A stretch of 64,000 bases of DNA from CAVZCK01 sp963798805 (GTDB lineage Bacteria > Pseudomonadota > Alphaproteobacteria > Rhizobiales > Rhodomicrobiaceae): positions 1-64,000 of the forward strand of contig CAWCVC010000014.1 in the NCBI GenBank assembly GCA_963798805.1, in the 5' to 3' direction. The number at the start of each line of letters is the position of its first letter. Position 1 is the stretch's first letter. Positions 16,946 to 25,404 of the stretch are shown one piece after another. Position numbers and translations under genes: made by a program. The notes beneath the pieces were generated by a model. It did not search any database and was not told the DNA's origin. It saw only the letters and a program-made list of their open reading frames with translations.

Positions 16946-18043
16946 ATGTTGAAAGAAATGACGAACGGCGATGCGCCCTTGACGAAGTCCAAGAGGTCGC
17001 GCTGGGCGCGCGCAGCGAATGTCTCGATTGTTGGCCTTTTCGCCCTTGCATTGGTCGGTGCACTTTATCTTGCACGACCCATCGCCGTTCCGATCACCCT
17101 CGCGATCATCGTTGGAACGATCCTGGGACCGATCGTTTCACGCCTGGAAGGATTTAGTGTCCCGCGGGTAGTGAGCACGATTGCGCTCGTGCTGGTGCTG
17201 ATGGGCCTGGTCGTGGTACTCGCGGTCGCGTTGACCGCCCCGCTGACGGAATGGATCGGCAAAGCATCGCAGCTCGGCTATCTGCTCCGCAGCAAATTCC
17301 AGGATTTCAGAGAGCCTTTGAGAGCGCTCCAGGATCTATACCACTCTCTACAATCGATCGGGAGCAACCCAGCCGAGACTAGCAATGCAATCAAGATTGA
17401 GGCGTCGCCGGACGCCAGCATCGTGCAAACCGCGATCTCGGTACTGACGCCGGCTTTGAGCCAGCTTTTGATCTTTTTTGTCTCCCTTATATTTTATCTC
17501 ATCTTCAAGAACGACTTTAAAGCGTCAACCGTTCTTGTCTTCTCATCGCGGGAAACCCGGCTGCGCACCATCCGCGTCTTCAATGATACCGAGGCAAAGC
17601 TCGCCCGATTTTTCGCGACCTGCACCGCGATCAATGCGGTTCTCGGCGTCGTCACGGCGCTGACGATGTGGCTGATCGGAATGCCCAATCCGCTGCTTTG
17701 GGGCGTGCTTGCAGCCGTATTGAACTACCTGCCCTATCTCGGGCCCGCCATTGTCACGATTGCGCTGATCGTGGCCTCACTTCTATCGTTCCCGACCCTT
17801 GGCGAGGCCGCCCTGCCGCCGATCATTTACACCGTCGTGCATGTGATCGAAGGCGAGTTCTTCACGCCGAGCATCCTCGGCTACAGCCTAGCGGTGAACC
17901 CGTTCTTCCTGTTCATGTCCGTTGTCTTCTGGACGTGGCTGTGGGGACCGGTGGGTGCGTTTCTTGCCGTGCCGATCGCCATGATCATTTTCAGCGTGAT
18001 CCAGCATGTCGGCGCACAAGCCGAGAAGCCACACTTACCGTAA
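16946..18043 (+). CDS. AI-2E family transporter
   Basis: A 365-residue polytopic membrane protein of the AI-2E/PerM exporter family. Hydrophobic segments begin with VGLFALALVGALYLARPI. A large soluble loop follows the third helix, and the conserved C-terminal block is NYLPYLGPAIVTIALIVASL, then VIEGEFFTPSILGYSLAVNP. Upstream in-frame TTG (16913) and downstream ATG (16958) are alternative starts. Members export varied small molecules or act as Na+/H+ antiporters, and the substrate here is unknown. It stands alone between tRNA-Ser and the convergent rpe. Confidence 0.85.
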   Translation: MLKEMTNGDAPLTKSKRSRWARAANVSIVGLFALALVGALYLARPIAVPITLAIIVGTILGPIVSRLEGFSVPRVVSTIALVLVLMGLVVVLAVALTAPLTEWIGKASQLGYLLRSKFQDFREPLRALQDLYHSLQSIGSNPAETSNAIKIEASPDASIVQTAISVLTPALSQLLIFFVSLIFYLIFKNDFKASTVLVFSSRETRLRTIRVFNDTEAKLARFFATCTAINAVLGVVTALTMWLIGMPNPLLWGVLAAVLNYLPYLGPAIVTIALIVASLLSFPTLGEAALPPIIYTVVHVIEGEFFTPSILGYSLAVNPFFLFMSVVFWTWLWGPVGAFLAVPIAMIIFSVIQHVGAQAEKPHLP

Positions 18044-18078
18044 AGGCGACCGGAGCCTGCCGACGCGGGGTGGCGCCG

Positions 18079-18759
18079 CTAAACCATGATCCCCGCAGCA
18101 ACCTCTGCATGGCGGCGGATCGCGGCTATGTTGCCGGCATAATCGCCGCCCTTGAACACGCCCGATCCGGCGACAATTGCATTTGCGCCGGCGCGGGCCA
18201 CCTGATCGACGGTTTCGGCGTTGATGCCGCCATCGACCTCGATGTCGATAGGCCGCCCCGCGATCATTGCTTTCAGCCGTCTAATCTTTTCGCATTGCGC
18301 TGGAATGAAAGCTTGGCCGCCGAAGCCCGGATTTACCGTCATGACCAGGATCAGATCGAGCTTGTCGAGCACATATTCGACGGCACTCTCCGGAGTCGAC
18401 GGCGTCAGAGAGACGCCGGCTTTCTTACCGAGCGCGCGGATCGCCTGAAGCGAACGGTCGAGATGCGGTCCGGCCTCGGCATGAATGGTGATGATGTCGG
18501 AGCCGGCCTTGGCGAAAGCTTCGATATACGGATCGCAAGGCGCGATCATCAGATGAACGTCGAAGATCTTCGGGCTGTGTGGCCGCAGCGCCTTCACGAC
18601 ATCGGGGCCGATAGTGATGTTGGGCACGAAATGGCCGTCCATCACATCGACATGGATCCAGTCGCAACCGGCGTCGTCAATGGCGCGCACCTCTTCGCCA
18701 AGGCGCGCGAAATCCGCTGACAGGATCGACGGAGCAATAACGATCGGGCGCTGCTGCAT
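18079..18759 (-). CDS. rpe: Ribulose-phosphate 3-epimerase
   Basis: A 226-residue TIM-barrel enzyme that interconverts ribulose 5-phosphate and xylulose 5-phosphate. Metal and catalytic residues lie in APSILSADFARLGEEV, WIHVDVMDGHFVPNITIGPD, HLMI, MTVNPGFGGQAFI, and EVDGGINAET. The phosphate-binding end is ANAIVAGSGVFKG. It is the last gene of the pgk-fba-rpe series, 9 bases after fba, so one transcript probably supplies gluconeogenic and pentose-phosphate (possibly Calvin-cycle) enzymes. Confidence 0.96.
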   Translation of the reverse strand: MQQRPIVIAPSILSADFARLGEEVRAIDDAGCDWIHVDVMDGHFVPNITIGPDVVKALRPHSPKIFDVHLMIAPCDPYIEAFAKAGSDIITIHAEAGPHLDRSLQAIRALGKKAGVSLTPSTPESAVEYVLDKLDLILVMTVNPGFGGQAFIPAQCEKIRRLKAMIAGRPIDIEVDGGINAETVDQVARAGANAIVAGSGVFKGGDYAGNIAAIRRHAEVAAGIMV

Positions 18760-18768
18760 GGCCGGGCC

Positions 18769-19848
18769 TTACGCCGCTTTCGCCGCGCCGATGCGCGGGT
18801 CGAGTTCGCCCTTTGCGTAGCGCTTCGCCATCTCCGCAAGTGGAATGACCTTTATCTTTCCGGCGTTGCCGGCCGTGCCGAACTGCTCGAAACGCTCCTT
18901 GCAGATGCGCTGCATGGCGGCAATGGCGGGCTTGAGATATTTTCGCGGGTCGAACTCACCCTTCTCGGTCGCCAATACTTTGCGAATCGCGGCCGTGGCG
19001 GCGAGGCGCAGATCGGTGTCGATATTCACCTTGCGCACGCCATGCTTGATGCCGCGGACGATCTCTTCCGCCGGGACTCCGTAGGTCTCGCGGATCTCGC
19101 CGCCATAGGCGTTGATCTCCTCGAGGAGGTCCTGCGGCACCGAAGATGAGCCGTGCATCACAATGTGGGTATTCGGGAGCTTGGAGTGGATCTTCTCGAT
19201 CACATCCATGGCAAGCACTTCGCCGGTCGGCTTCCGGGTGAATTTATAAGCGCCATGCGAGGTGCCGATGGCGACGGCAAGCGCGTCCACCTTGGTTTCG
19301 GCGACAAATTTAGCCGCTTCGTCGGGATCGGTCACCAGCATGTCCCTGGACAGCTTACCTTCGAAACCATGGCCGTCCTCTTTGTCGCCCATGCCGGTTT
19401 CCAACGAGCCGAGCACGCCCAGCTCTCCCTCGACCGACACGCCGACCAGATGCGCCATCTCGGACACCCGCTTGGTCACGCCGACATTGTAGTCGTAATC
19501 GCCCGGCGTCTTAGCGTCCTCCTTCAGCGAGCCGTCCATCATCACCGAGGTAAAGCCGTGCTGGATCGCCGACAGGCAGGTCGCGACGTTGTTGCCGTGA
19601 TCCTGATGCAGGCAGAGAGGAATATTCGGATAAATATCTTCGAGTGCTTCCATCATCTTGGCCAGCATCAAGTCGTTGGCATAGGCGCGCGCGCCGCGGC
19701 TCGCCTGGATGATGACGGGTGAATCCGTCTGCTTGGCGGCCTCCATGATCGCCAGACCTTGCTCCATATTGTTAATGTTGAAGGCCGGCACTCCATAGCC
19801 GTGTTCGGCGGCGTGATCCAGAAGCTGTCGCAATGTAATTCTTGCCAT
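18769..19848 (-). CDS. fba: Class II fructose-bisphosphate aldolase (CbbA type)
   Basis: A 359-residue zinc-dependent aldolase. The metal-binding His is seen in LCLHQDHGNNVATCLSAIQ, the next ligands in SVEGELGVLGSLE, and later histidines in AIGTSHGAYKFT and IVMHGSSSVPQDLLEEI. The C-terminus has KVNIDTDLRLAATAAIRKVL. The sequence belongs to the long CbbA/FbaA subgroup common in alphaproteobacteria. It is 12 bases downstream of pgk and 9 upstream of rpe. Confidence 0.96.
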   Translation of the reverse strand: MARITLRQLLDHAAEHGYGVPAFNINNMEQGLAIMEAAKQTDSPVIIQASRGARAYANDLMLAKMMEALEDIYPNIPLCLHQDHGNNVATCLSAIQHGFTSVMMDGSLKEDAKTPGDYDYNVGVTKRVSEMAHLVGVSVEGELGVLGSLETGMGDKEDGHGFEGKLSRDMLVTDPDEAAKFVAETKVDALAVAIGTSHGAYKFTRKPTGEVLAMDVIEKIHSKLPNTHIVMHGSSSVPQDLLEEINAYGGEIRETYGVPAEEIVRGIKHGVRKVNIDTDLRLAATAAIRKVLATEKGEFDPRKYLKPAIAAMQRICKERFEQFGTAGNAGKIKVIPLAEMAKRYAKGELDPRIGAAKAA

Positions 19849-19860
19849 AAGTCGATCTCC

Positions 19861-21093
19861 CTATTGGGCGGTGGCCCGGGCCTGCGCCAGTGCGACCACG
19901 CCTGGCAGTTCTCGCCCTTCGAGCCATTCCAAAAACGCTCCTCCCGCCGTCGAGACATAGGTGAAGCTGTCCGTCACGCCGGCCGCATTAAGCGCGGCAA
20001 CGGTATCGCCGCCGCCCGCTACAGAGACGAGCTCACCCTCGCGCGTGCGTGCAGCGGCGAGCTTCGCCAACTCGAAGGTTCCTGCCCCAAAGGGCGGTGT
20101 CTCGAAAGCGCCCACCGGGCCATTCCACAGAAGAGTTTTTGCACTCCGGATCCTGTCACTGAAATCCTTAAGCGATTGGGGGCCGATATCGAGAATCATA
20201 CCATCGGCGGGGATTTCGGTCACAGGGTGAACGCTATGCGGTGCATTGGGTTCGAAGCTCTTGGCAACGACCGCGTCGGTCGGCAGCACGATCCGGCACC
20301 CGGTTTCCGCCGCCCGTGACATGATCTCCTCGACGGTGTCGGCGAAAGCGGGTTCGCAGAGAGATTTGCCGGTGGCGTAACCCTGGGCATGCAGAAATGT
20401 GTTGGCCATGCCTCCGCCGACGAGCAGCATATCGACCTTGGGCGCGAGATTCGTCAGCAGCTCGATCTTGGTCGACACCTTTGCCCCACCGACAATCGCC
20501 GCCACCGGGCGCTTGGGCAGCTCAAGCACCATCTTGAAGGCGTGAAGCTCGGCCAGCATCTGGGGCCCCGCGAAAGCCGGAAGCTTGTGCGCAACGCCGA
20601 AAACCGACGCGTGGGCGCGGTGAGATACGGAAAAGGCGTCGTTGACAAAAATATCGCCGAGACTCGACAGCTCGGCGACGAAATTGGGATCGCTTTTTTC
20701 CTCGCCGGGATAGAAGCGCAAGTTTTCGAGGACCAGGATCTCGCCCGGTTGGAGTGCGCCGACGGCCGCTTTCGCTTCCACGCCGATGCTGTCTGGAACG
20801 AAGCGCACGGGCGTCCCTTTCATCAGCTCCTGAAGCTTCTCGGCAACCGGCCGCAGCGAATATTCCGGCTTTTTCTGCCCATCCGGCCGGCCGAGATGGG
20901 AAAGCACGATGACCTTCGCCCCTCGCTTCGAAAGCTCCTCGAGGGTCGGGATCAGCCGCTCGATCCGCGTCGCATCGCTCACCTCTCCATGGGACAGGGG
21001 CACATTGAGATCCGCCCGGACGATCACGCGCCGCCCTTTCACGTCGACCTGATCGATGCCTTTATAGCTTCCATTGGAAATGATCGTCGCCAT
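19861..21093 (-). CDS. pgk: Phosphoglycerate kinase
   Basis: A 410-residue enzyme interconverting 1,3-bisphosphoglycerate and ATP with 3-phosphoglycerate. The N-domain signature is RVIVRADLNVPLSHGEVSDA, the substrate-binding histidines lie in LSHLGRPDGQ, and a hinge and nucleotide region follows with KVSTKIELL. Further on are LLWNGPVGAFETPPF and SVAGGGDTVAALNAAG. Full length and intact. It heads the pgk-fba-rpe unit. Confidence 0.97.
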   Translation of the reverse strand: MATIISNGSYKGIDQVDVKGRRVIVRADLNVPLSHGEVSDATRIERLIPTLEELSKRGAKVIVLSHLGRPDGQKKPEYSLRPVAEKLQELMKGTPVRFVPDSIGVEAKAAVGALQPGEILVLENLRFYPGEEKSDPNFVAELSSLGDIFVNDAFSVSHRAHASVFGVAHKLPAFAGPQMLAELHAFKMVLELPKRPVAAIVGGAKVSTKIELLTNLAPKVDMLLVGGGMANTFLHAQGYATGKSLCEPAFADTVEEIMSRAAETGCRIVLPTDAVVAKSFEPNAPHSVHPVTEIPADGMILDIGPQSLKDFSDRIRSAKTLLWNGPVGAFETPPFGAGTFELAKLAAARTREGELVSVAGGGDTVAALNAAGVTDSFTYVSTAGGAFLEWLEGRELPGVVALAQARATAQ

Positions 21094-21452
21094 CGCTGCC
21101 GTCCAATGCTGTTTCGTGTCTTAGTTTGAGGCGCTTGCCAGAGAACCGCTGTGGGCGAATGCGAAGGAAGATTGCTTAAAACCGAGCGGATCGGATTTTA
21201 TACCACTAAAGTCATAGCCTGCTTTGGAAGCCCGAACAGTATGACTTCTCGTCACAGCTGAGATGACCTGCCGCATTCGAACGCGGAACCAATATTGCAC
21301 GAAATGTTTTTCCGGGATCGCCGTCGCGGCAAGGGGTTACACGAGTTTTCCCCATTGACCAGCAAAAAAACACGAGCTGACCGGTAGTTGGCGCCACAAA
21401 AGATTTGGCTTCGGCTTTCAGGCGGCTGTTACGGAACTGTCGCAAATAGCTG
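21094..21452. other. Intergenic region upstream of pgk
   Basis: This 359-base gap between pgk and the IS630-type element holds the presumed pgk promoter. I see no convincing gene or repeat. A short minus-strand open frame (21212-21469) runs into the IS end and lacks coding character. Confidence 0.5.
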
Positions 21453-21465
21453 CTAGTACACTGAC

Positions 21466-22559
21466 TCAATCAGATGGTGCAGGCAGGCGCTTGAGTTTGC
21501 CGAAAATTTCTTTGGCGGATTTCGTCCAGACAAAGGGCTTGGGGTGACCGTTGTGATCGCGGATGTAGCGGCGGATGGCATCTTCCAATTCGGCGACGGA
21601 TTTGAAGACGCCGCGACGGATGCGCCTTCGGGTGATGACTGAGAAGAAGCCCTCGACGGCGTTGAGCCAGAGCCTGTCCCCGCGAAGGCGGGGAATGCGG
21701 ATGTGGGCGTGAAGTGGAAGACCCAGCGCGGATTGTCGGCCAGCCATTGCTTGACCTTGGGATGCTTGTGGGTGGCGTAATTGTCGAGGATGGCATGGAT
21801 GACCTTTCCCGCCGGAACGGCGCGCTCCACCGCATTGAGGAACTTGATAAACTCCTGATGCCGGTGCTTTTGCATGCAACGCCCCAACACGGTGCCATCG
21901 AGAATATTGAGCGCGGCGAACAGGGTGGTGGTGCCATTCCGCTTATAATCGTGGGTCATGGTTGCGCATTTGCCGGGCTTCAGCGGAAGGCCGGGTTGCG
22001 TGCGATCGAGCGCCTGAATCTGGCTTTTCTCATCGATGGACAGCACCACGGCATGACAGGGCGGCTCCATGTACAGGCCGACGACATCCTCCACTTTCGC
22101 GGCAAAGGCGGGATCGTTGGACATCTTGAAGGTGCGTAAGCGGTGAGGTTGAAGGCGATGCCCATCCCAGATGCGTTGCACCGTCCGCAAGCTGACGCCG
22201 ACAGCCTTGGCGACCGCCCGGCCGGTCCAATGCGTCGCGTTATGGGGTGGCTCGGAGCATGGCAGCGCCAGCACCCTGGCCACGGTCTCCAACTGAACAG
22301 GGGCTTTGCCCGGCTTGCGCGTCTTGTCCCGCAAGAGGCCATCCACCCCTTGCTCGGCATATCGCAACTGCCAGCGCCACACCGCCGGGCGACTGCCACC
22401 GATCTGCCTCGCCACCTCCAGAACGGGCAGCCTGTCTGCCGAAAGAAGAACGATCCGTGCCCGCTGAACGTGCTTCTGCGCGCTGTTGCGATCCTCAATA
22501 ACCGCCGCCAAACGCGCGCGGTCCTCAGAGGCGATGATGATGCTGACGGTTTGTGCCAT
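21466..22559 (-). pseudogene. IS630-family transposase, broken by a small palindrome
   Basis: The N-terminal helix-turn-helix part starts MAQTVSIIIASEDRARLAAV and includes LEVARQIGGSRPAVWRWQLR. The DDE core has AVVLSIDEKSQIQALDRTQP and VIHAILDNYATHKHPKVKQW. After HFTPTSA, about 23 extra bases forming a perfect hairpin separate it from the expected LNAVEGFFSVITRRRIRRG, which therefore lies in a different frame. The C-terminus (KPFVWTKSAKEIFGKLKRL) then ends at 21466, whereas the unshifted frame ends at 21453 within the terminal repeat. The final catalytic Glu is in the displaced part, so the protein is inactive unless recoded. Confidence 0.85.
21677..21694. repeat. GC palindrome inserted in the IS630 transposase
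   Basis: TCCCCGC-GAAG-GCGGGGA is a perfect 7-bp stem with a GAAG loop. With its flanks it accounts for the roughly 23 extra bases in the transposase frame. It resembles the short mobile palindromes widespread in alphaproteobacterial genomes and the hairpins at 41763 and 41831. Confidence 0.6.
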
Positions 22560-22674
22560 ATCAGCAGAATCGCACGAACTAGGCCGCGTGTGAATCCTCT
22601 GTTTGCGTCAGTGCACTAGGCATCTCGGGATACCTTGCCGCCAACTCGACTCGCCTTGCTCCGAGAACAAGTGA

Positions 22675-23286
22675 ATGTCGAAGAATCATCAGCTCGCAGA
22701 GCTCGCTGCGCGGGCAGAAGGACCGCTGCTGCTTTGGGGCCGGTCTTTGCACAACTTCCGCCAGATCTGCAGCCTCTTCCCGTCCAGCCCCTTTGTCGGC
22801 CGCGCCATGTGCTGGGCGATCGTCGACCGGCCGGCGCCTCACGTTGTCGAGCTTGGGGCCGGCACCGGCGCTGGGACGCGCCAGCTCCTGAACCATGGGG
22901 TGGCGAGCCGCGACCTTTCCCTGCTCGAAATCGACGCCAAGCTGGGCGGCCATCTAAGGCGCGCTTTCCCCGAGCTCGACGTGATCATATCGCCTGCCCA
23001 GGATCTCGCCCGGCTCTGGCGCCAGCGTAACGGGCCCGCGGTCGGCGCCGTCGTCTCGACTCTGCCGATGCGGCTGTTCAACAAGAAGACCATCACGGCC
23101 ATCTTGCGCAACAGCCTGAGCGTGCTGGAGCCCGGCGGGGTCTTCGTCCAGTTCACCTACCGGCAAGGCAGCCCCGTGCCGGAGCGGATTTGCGATCTGC
23201 TTGGCCTTGAGGGCGAGCGCTATTGCCGGGTGTGGATCAACCTGCCGCCTGCTGGAATCTGGGTCTATCGCAAGCCGCGGGAATGA
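22675..23286 (+). CDS. Class I methyltransferase, PmtA-like
   Basis: A 203-residue SAM-dependent methyltransferase. Motif I is HVVELGAGTGAGTRQLL and the acidic post-I residue is in LSLLEIDAKLGGHLRRAFPE. A motif IV-like region is VGAVVSTLPMRLFNKKTITA, followed by ILRNSLSVLEPGGVFVQFTY. The N-terminal FRQICSLFPSSPFVGRAMC matches the rRNA-adenine-methylase-like phospholipid N-methyltransferases (COG3963, PmtA), which convert phosphatidylethanolamine toward phosphatidylcholine. The start is the ATG at 22675. It is convergent with the tartrate dehydrogenase gene, 20 bases away. Confidence 0.7.
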   Translation: MSKNHQLAELAARAEGPLLLWGRSLHNFRQICSLFPSSPFVGRAMCWAIVDRPAPHVVELGAGTGAGTRQLLNHGVASRDLSLLEIDAKLGGHLRRAFPELDVIISPAQDLARLWRQRNGPAVGAVVSTLPMRLFNKKTITAILRNSLSVLEPGGVFVQFTYRQGSPVPERICDLLGLEGERYCRVWINLPPAGIWVYRKPRE

Positions 23287-23306
23287 TGCTTTGGCGGTGA
23301 CCCCGC

Positions 23307-24377
23307 TCACGCTCCCATCTTCGAAAGCATGGCCTTGGTGCAATCCGCGGTGGAGGCTTGGCCGCCGAGGTCGCGCGTTCTGGCGGCGGGGTCCTGCAGA
23401 GTCTCCTCGATCCCCGCCTCGATGGTGAGCGCGGCTTCCTTCTCGCCGAGATGGTCCAGCATCATTGCCGCCGTCCAGAAGGCGGCGACCGGGTTGGCGA
23501 CGCCCTTGCCGGCAATGTCGGGCGCCGAGCCGTGCACGGGCTCGAACATCGATGGATATTGCCTCTCCGGATTGATGTTGGCGGCCGGCGCGATGCCGAT
23601 CGATCCGGCAACCGCCGGGCCGAGATCAGAGAGGATGTCGCCGAACAAGTTCGAGCCGACCACGACGTCGAACCAGTCCGGATGCTGGACGAAATGGGCG
23701 GTCAAAATATCGATGTGGAATTGCGCCGTCTCGATGCCCGGAAACCGCTTCGACATCTCGGCGAAGCGCTCGTCCCAATAGGGCATGGTGTGGACGATGC
23801 CGTTCGACTTCGTCGCCGAGGTTACATGCTTGCGCTCGCGCGTCTCGGCCAGCCTGAAGGCATATTCGAGAATCCGGTCGACGCCCCGGCGCGTGAACAC
23901 CGATTCCTGTACGGCCATTTCCTGCGGCGTGCCGCGATAGACCCGGCCGCCCACCTCCGAATATTCGCCCTCGACATTCTCGCGCACGACGATGAAGTCG
24001 ATGTCCTTCGGACCGCGGCCGGCGAGCGGCGAGGTGATGCCCTTGAGCAGCCGCACGGGCCGGACATTCGCATATTGATCCAGCTCGCGGCGCAGCGGGA
24101 TGAGCAGCCCCCAGAGCGAAACGTGGTCGGGCACGCCGGGCCAGCCGACCGCCCCGAGATAGATCGCATCGAAACCCTTGATCTGCTGGATACCGTCTTC
24201 CGGCATCATCCGGCCGGTGGCCTGATAGCGCTCGCAGGACCAGTTGAATTCGGTCCATTCGACGGAAAAGCCCAGGCGGCGGGCGGCGGCTTCGGCGACG
24301 GCCTGGCCAGCCGGAATGACTTCTTTGCCGATGCCGTCCCCCGGCACGGTGGCGATGCGATAGGTCTTCGTCGTCAA
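23307..24377 (-). CDS. ttuC: Tartrate/D-malate dehydrogenase (isopropylmalate DH family)
   Basis: A 356-residue beta-decarboxylating dehydrogenase. It opens TYRIATVPGDGIGKEVIPAG, the substrate-binding arginines lie in YANVRPVRLLKGITSPL, and the conserved VVRENVEGEYSEVGGRVYRG follows. Metal-binding acids are in DWFDVVVGSNLFGDILSDLG and the NAD-binding loop is EPVHGSAPDIAGKGVANPV. The absence of leu genes and the W/G pattern at AVGWPGVPDHVSLWG favour TtuC/DmlA over LeuB. The start is TTG at 24377, overlapping the hydrolase stop (TTGA), so the two are co-translated. Tartrate, D-malate or a related hydroxy-diacid is the likely substrate. Confidence 0.85.
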   Translation of the reverse strand: MTTKTYRIATVPGDGIGKEVIPAGQAVAEAAARRLGFSVEWTEFNWSCERYQATGRMMPEDGIQQIKGFDAIYLGAVGWPGVPDHVSLWGLLIPLRRELDQYANVRPVRLLKGITSPLAGRGPKDIDFIVVRENVEGEYSEVGGRVYRGTPQEMAVQESVFTRRGVDRILEYAFRLAETRERKHVTSATKSNGIVHTMPYWDERFAEMSKRFPGIETAQFHIDILTAHFVQHPDWFDVVVGSNLFGDILSDLGPAVAGSIGIAPAANINPERQYPSMFEPVHGSAPDIAGKGVANPVAAFWTAAMMLDHLGEKEAALTIEAGIEETLQDPAARTRDLGGQASTADCTKAMLSKMGA

Positions 24378-25258
24378 GCTTTCAGCCCTTCCGAAAAGAA
24401 CGCGATGAAGCGGACGGCGACTTCCTTGGGGATTTCCTCCGCCAGATAATGGCCGCCCGCAAGCGCCTCGCCCTGAACATTGGATGCGCGCCTGCGCCAG
24501 AGATCGAGACAGTCGAAATGCGCCTCGATTGCGCCGCGCTTGCCCCAGAGCGCGAGTAGGAGACATTCCAGCTTGCGGTCGCCATCGGCATTGTCGTGCG
24601 CGATGTCGATCGAAGCAGCGGCGCGGTAGTCCTCGCAGGTTGCGTGGATTGTCGCCGGATCGCGAAACGCCGCCAGATAGTCGGCGAGAGCTTCCTCGGT
24701 GAACGGCGTCAGCCCCGCGCTTCCCGCACCGCACTTGGCGCGCCAGTAGAATTCAGGATCGGCGCCGATCAGGCGCTCCGGAAACGGCGCCGGGACGATC
24801 AGAAAGAACCAGTGCCAATAGGTGCGGGCAAAGCCGTCCGTCGTGTTGGCGTACATTTCGCGTGTTGGCGCGATGTCGAGCAGTGCGATCCGCTCCACCC
24901 GATCAGGCCAGTCGAGCGCCATGCGGTGCGTTACGCGGGCTCCCCGGTCATGCGCGCCGACCATGAAGCGCTTGTGCCCGAGCCGTTCCATGACCTGGAC
25001 CATGTCGGCCGCCATGGCGCGCTTGGAGTAGGCCGCATGGTCCGGCGTCGTTTTCGGCTTCGACGAGCGGCCATAGCCGCGAAGATCCGCAGCGACGACG
25101 GTAAAATGCCGCGCCAGCTCCGGCGCCACCTTGTGCCACATGGCGTGAGTTTGCGGATAGCCGTGCAGGAGCAGCAGCGGCGGGCCGGAGCCGCCCCGGA
25201 CGCCGTGGATGACGGTGCCCTCGCAGTCGATATCGAATGTCTCAAAACCGCTGAACAT
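24374..25258 (-). CDS. Alpha/beta hydrolase of the fluoroacetate-dehalogenase type
   Basis: A 294-residue hydrolase beginning MFSGFETFDIDCEG, the usual start of this family. Oxyanion-side residues are in LLLLHGYPQTHAMWHKVAPE. The nucleophile Asp and the two arginines that hold the haloacid carboxylate are in GAHDRGARVTHR. The halide-binding His-Trp pair appears in TYWHWFFLIVP, and the catalytic His is in LAGGHYLAEEIP. These match fluoroacetate dehalogenase, which hydrolyses haloacetates to glycolate. Many relatives are unassigned epoxide or ester hydrolases. Coupling to a hydroxy-acid dehydrogenase gene suggests a small alpha-hydroxy acid as product. An in-frame start at 25324 is less likely. 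Confidence 0.75.
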   Translation of the reverse strand: MFSGFETFDIDCEGTVIHGVRGGSGPPLLLLHGYPQTHAMWHKVAPELARHFTVVAADLRGYGRSSKPKTTPDHAAYSKRAMAADMVQVMERLGHKRFMVGAHDRGARVTHRMALDWPDRVERIALLDIAPTREMYANTTDGFARTYWHWFFLIVPAPFPERLIGADPEFYWRAKCGAGSAGLTPFTEEALADYLAAFRDPATIHATCEDYRAAASIDIAHDNADGDRKLECLLLALWGKRGAIEAHFDCLDLWRRRASNVQGEALAGGHYLAEEIPKEVAVRFIAFFSEGLKA

Positions 25259-25404
25259 AGTCTGGAACCGATCAGGTCGCGCCGTGATGGCATTGGACTT
25301 AGATTGGGTTAATAGAAGGACCATGTCTATGGCAAGCTGCTGGTCCTGATTTTGCATTGCACCGTCAGCTTTCGCCGTCAGTTCTCGCACGGAGCGCGTG
25401 TCTC

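Larger units (their letters stand above)
21453..22619 (-). mobile_element. IS630-family insertion sequence, about 1.17 kb
   Basis: Terminal inverted repeats start CTAGTACACTGACTCAATCA at 21453 and, on the complement of the right end, CTAGTGCACTGACGCAAACA at 22619, with 19 of 22 matches. Both ends carry CTAG, consistent with TA target duplication (21454-21455 and 22617-22618), as expected for IS630. It encodes one transposase on the minus strand that is broken by a palindromic insertion. It lies 55 bases upstream of the methyltransferase gene and may affect its promoter. Confidence 0.85.
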
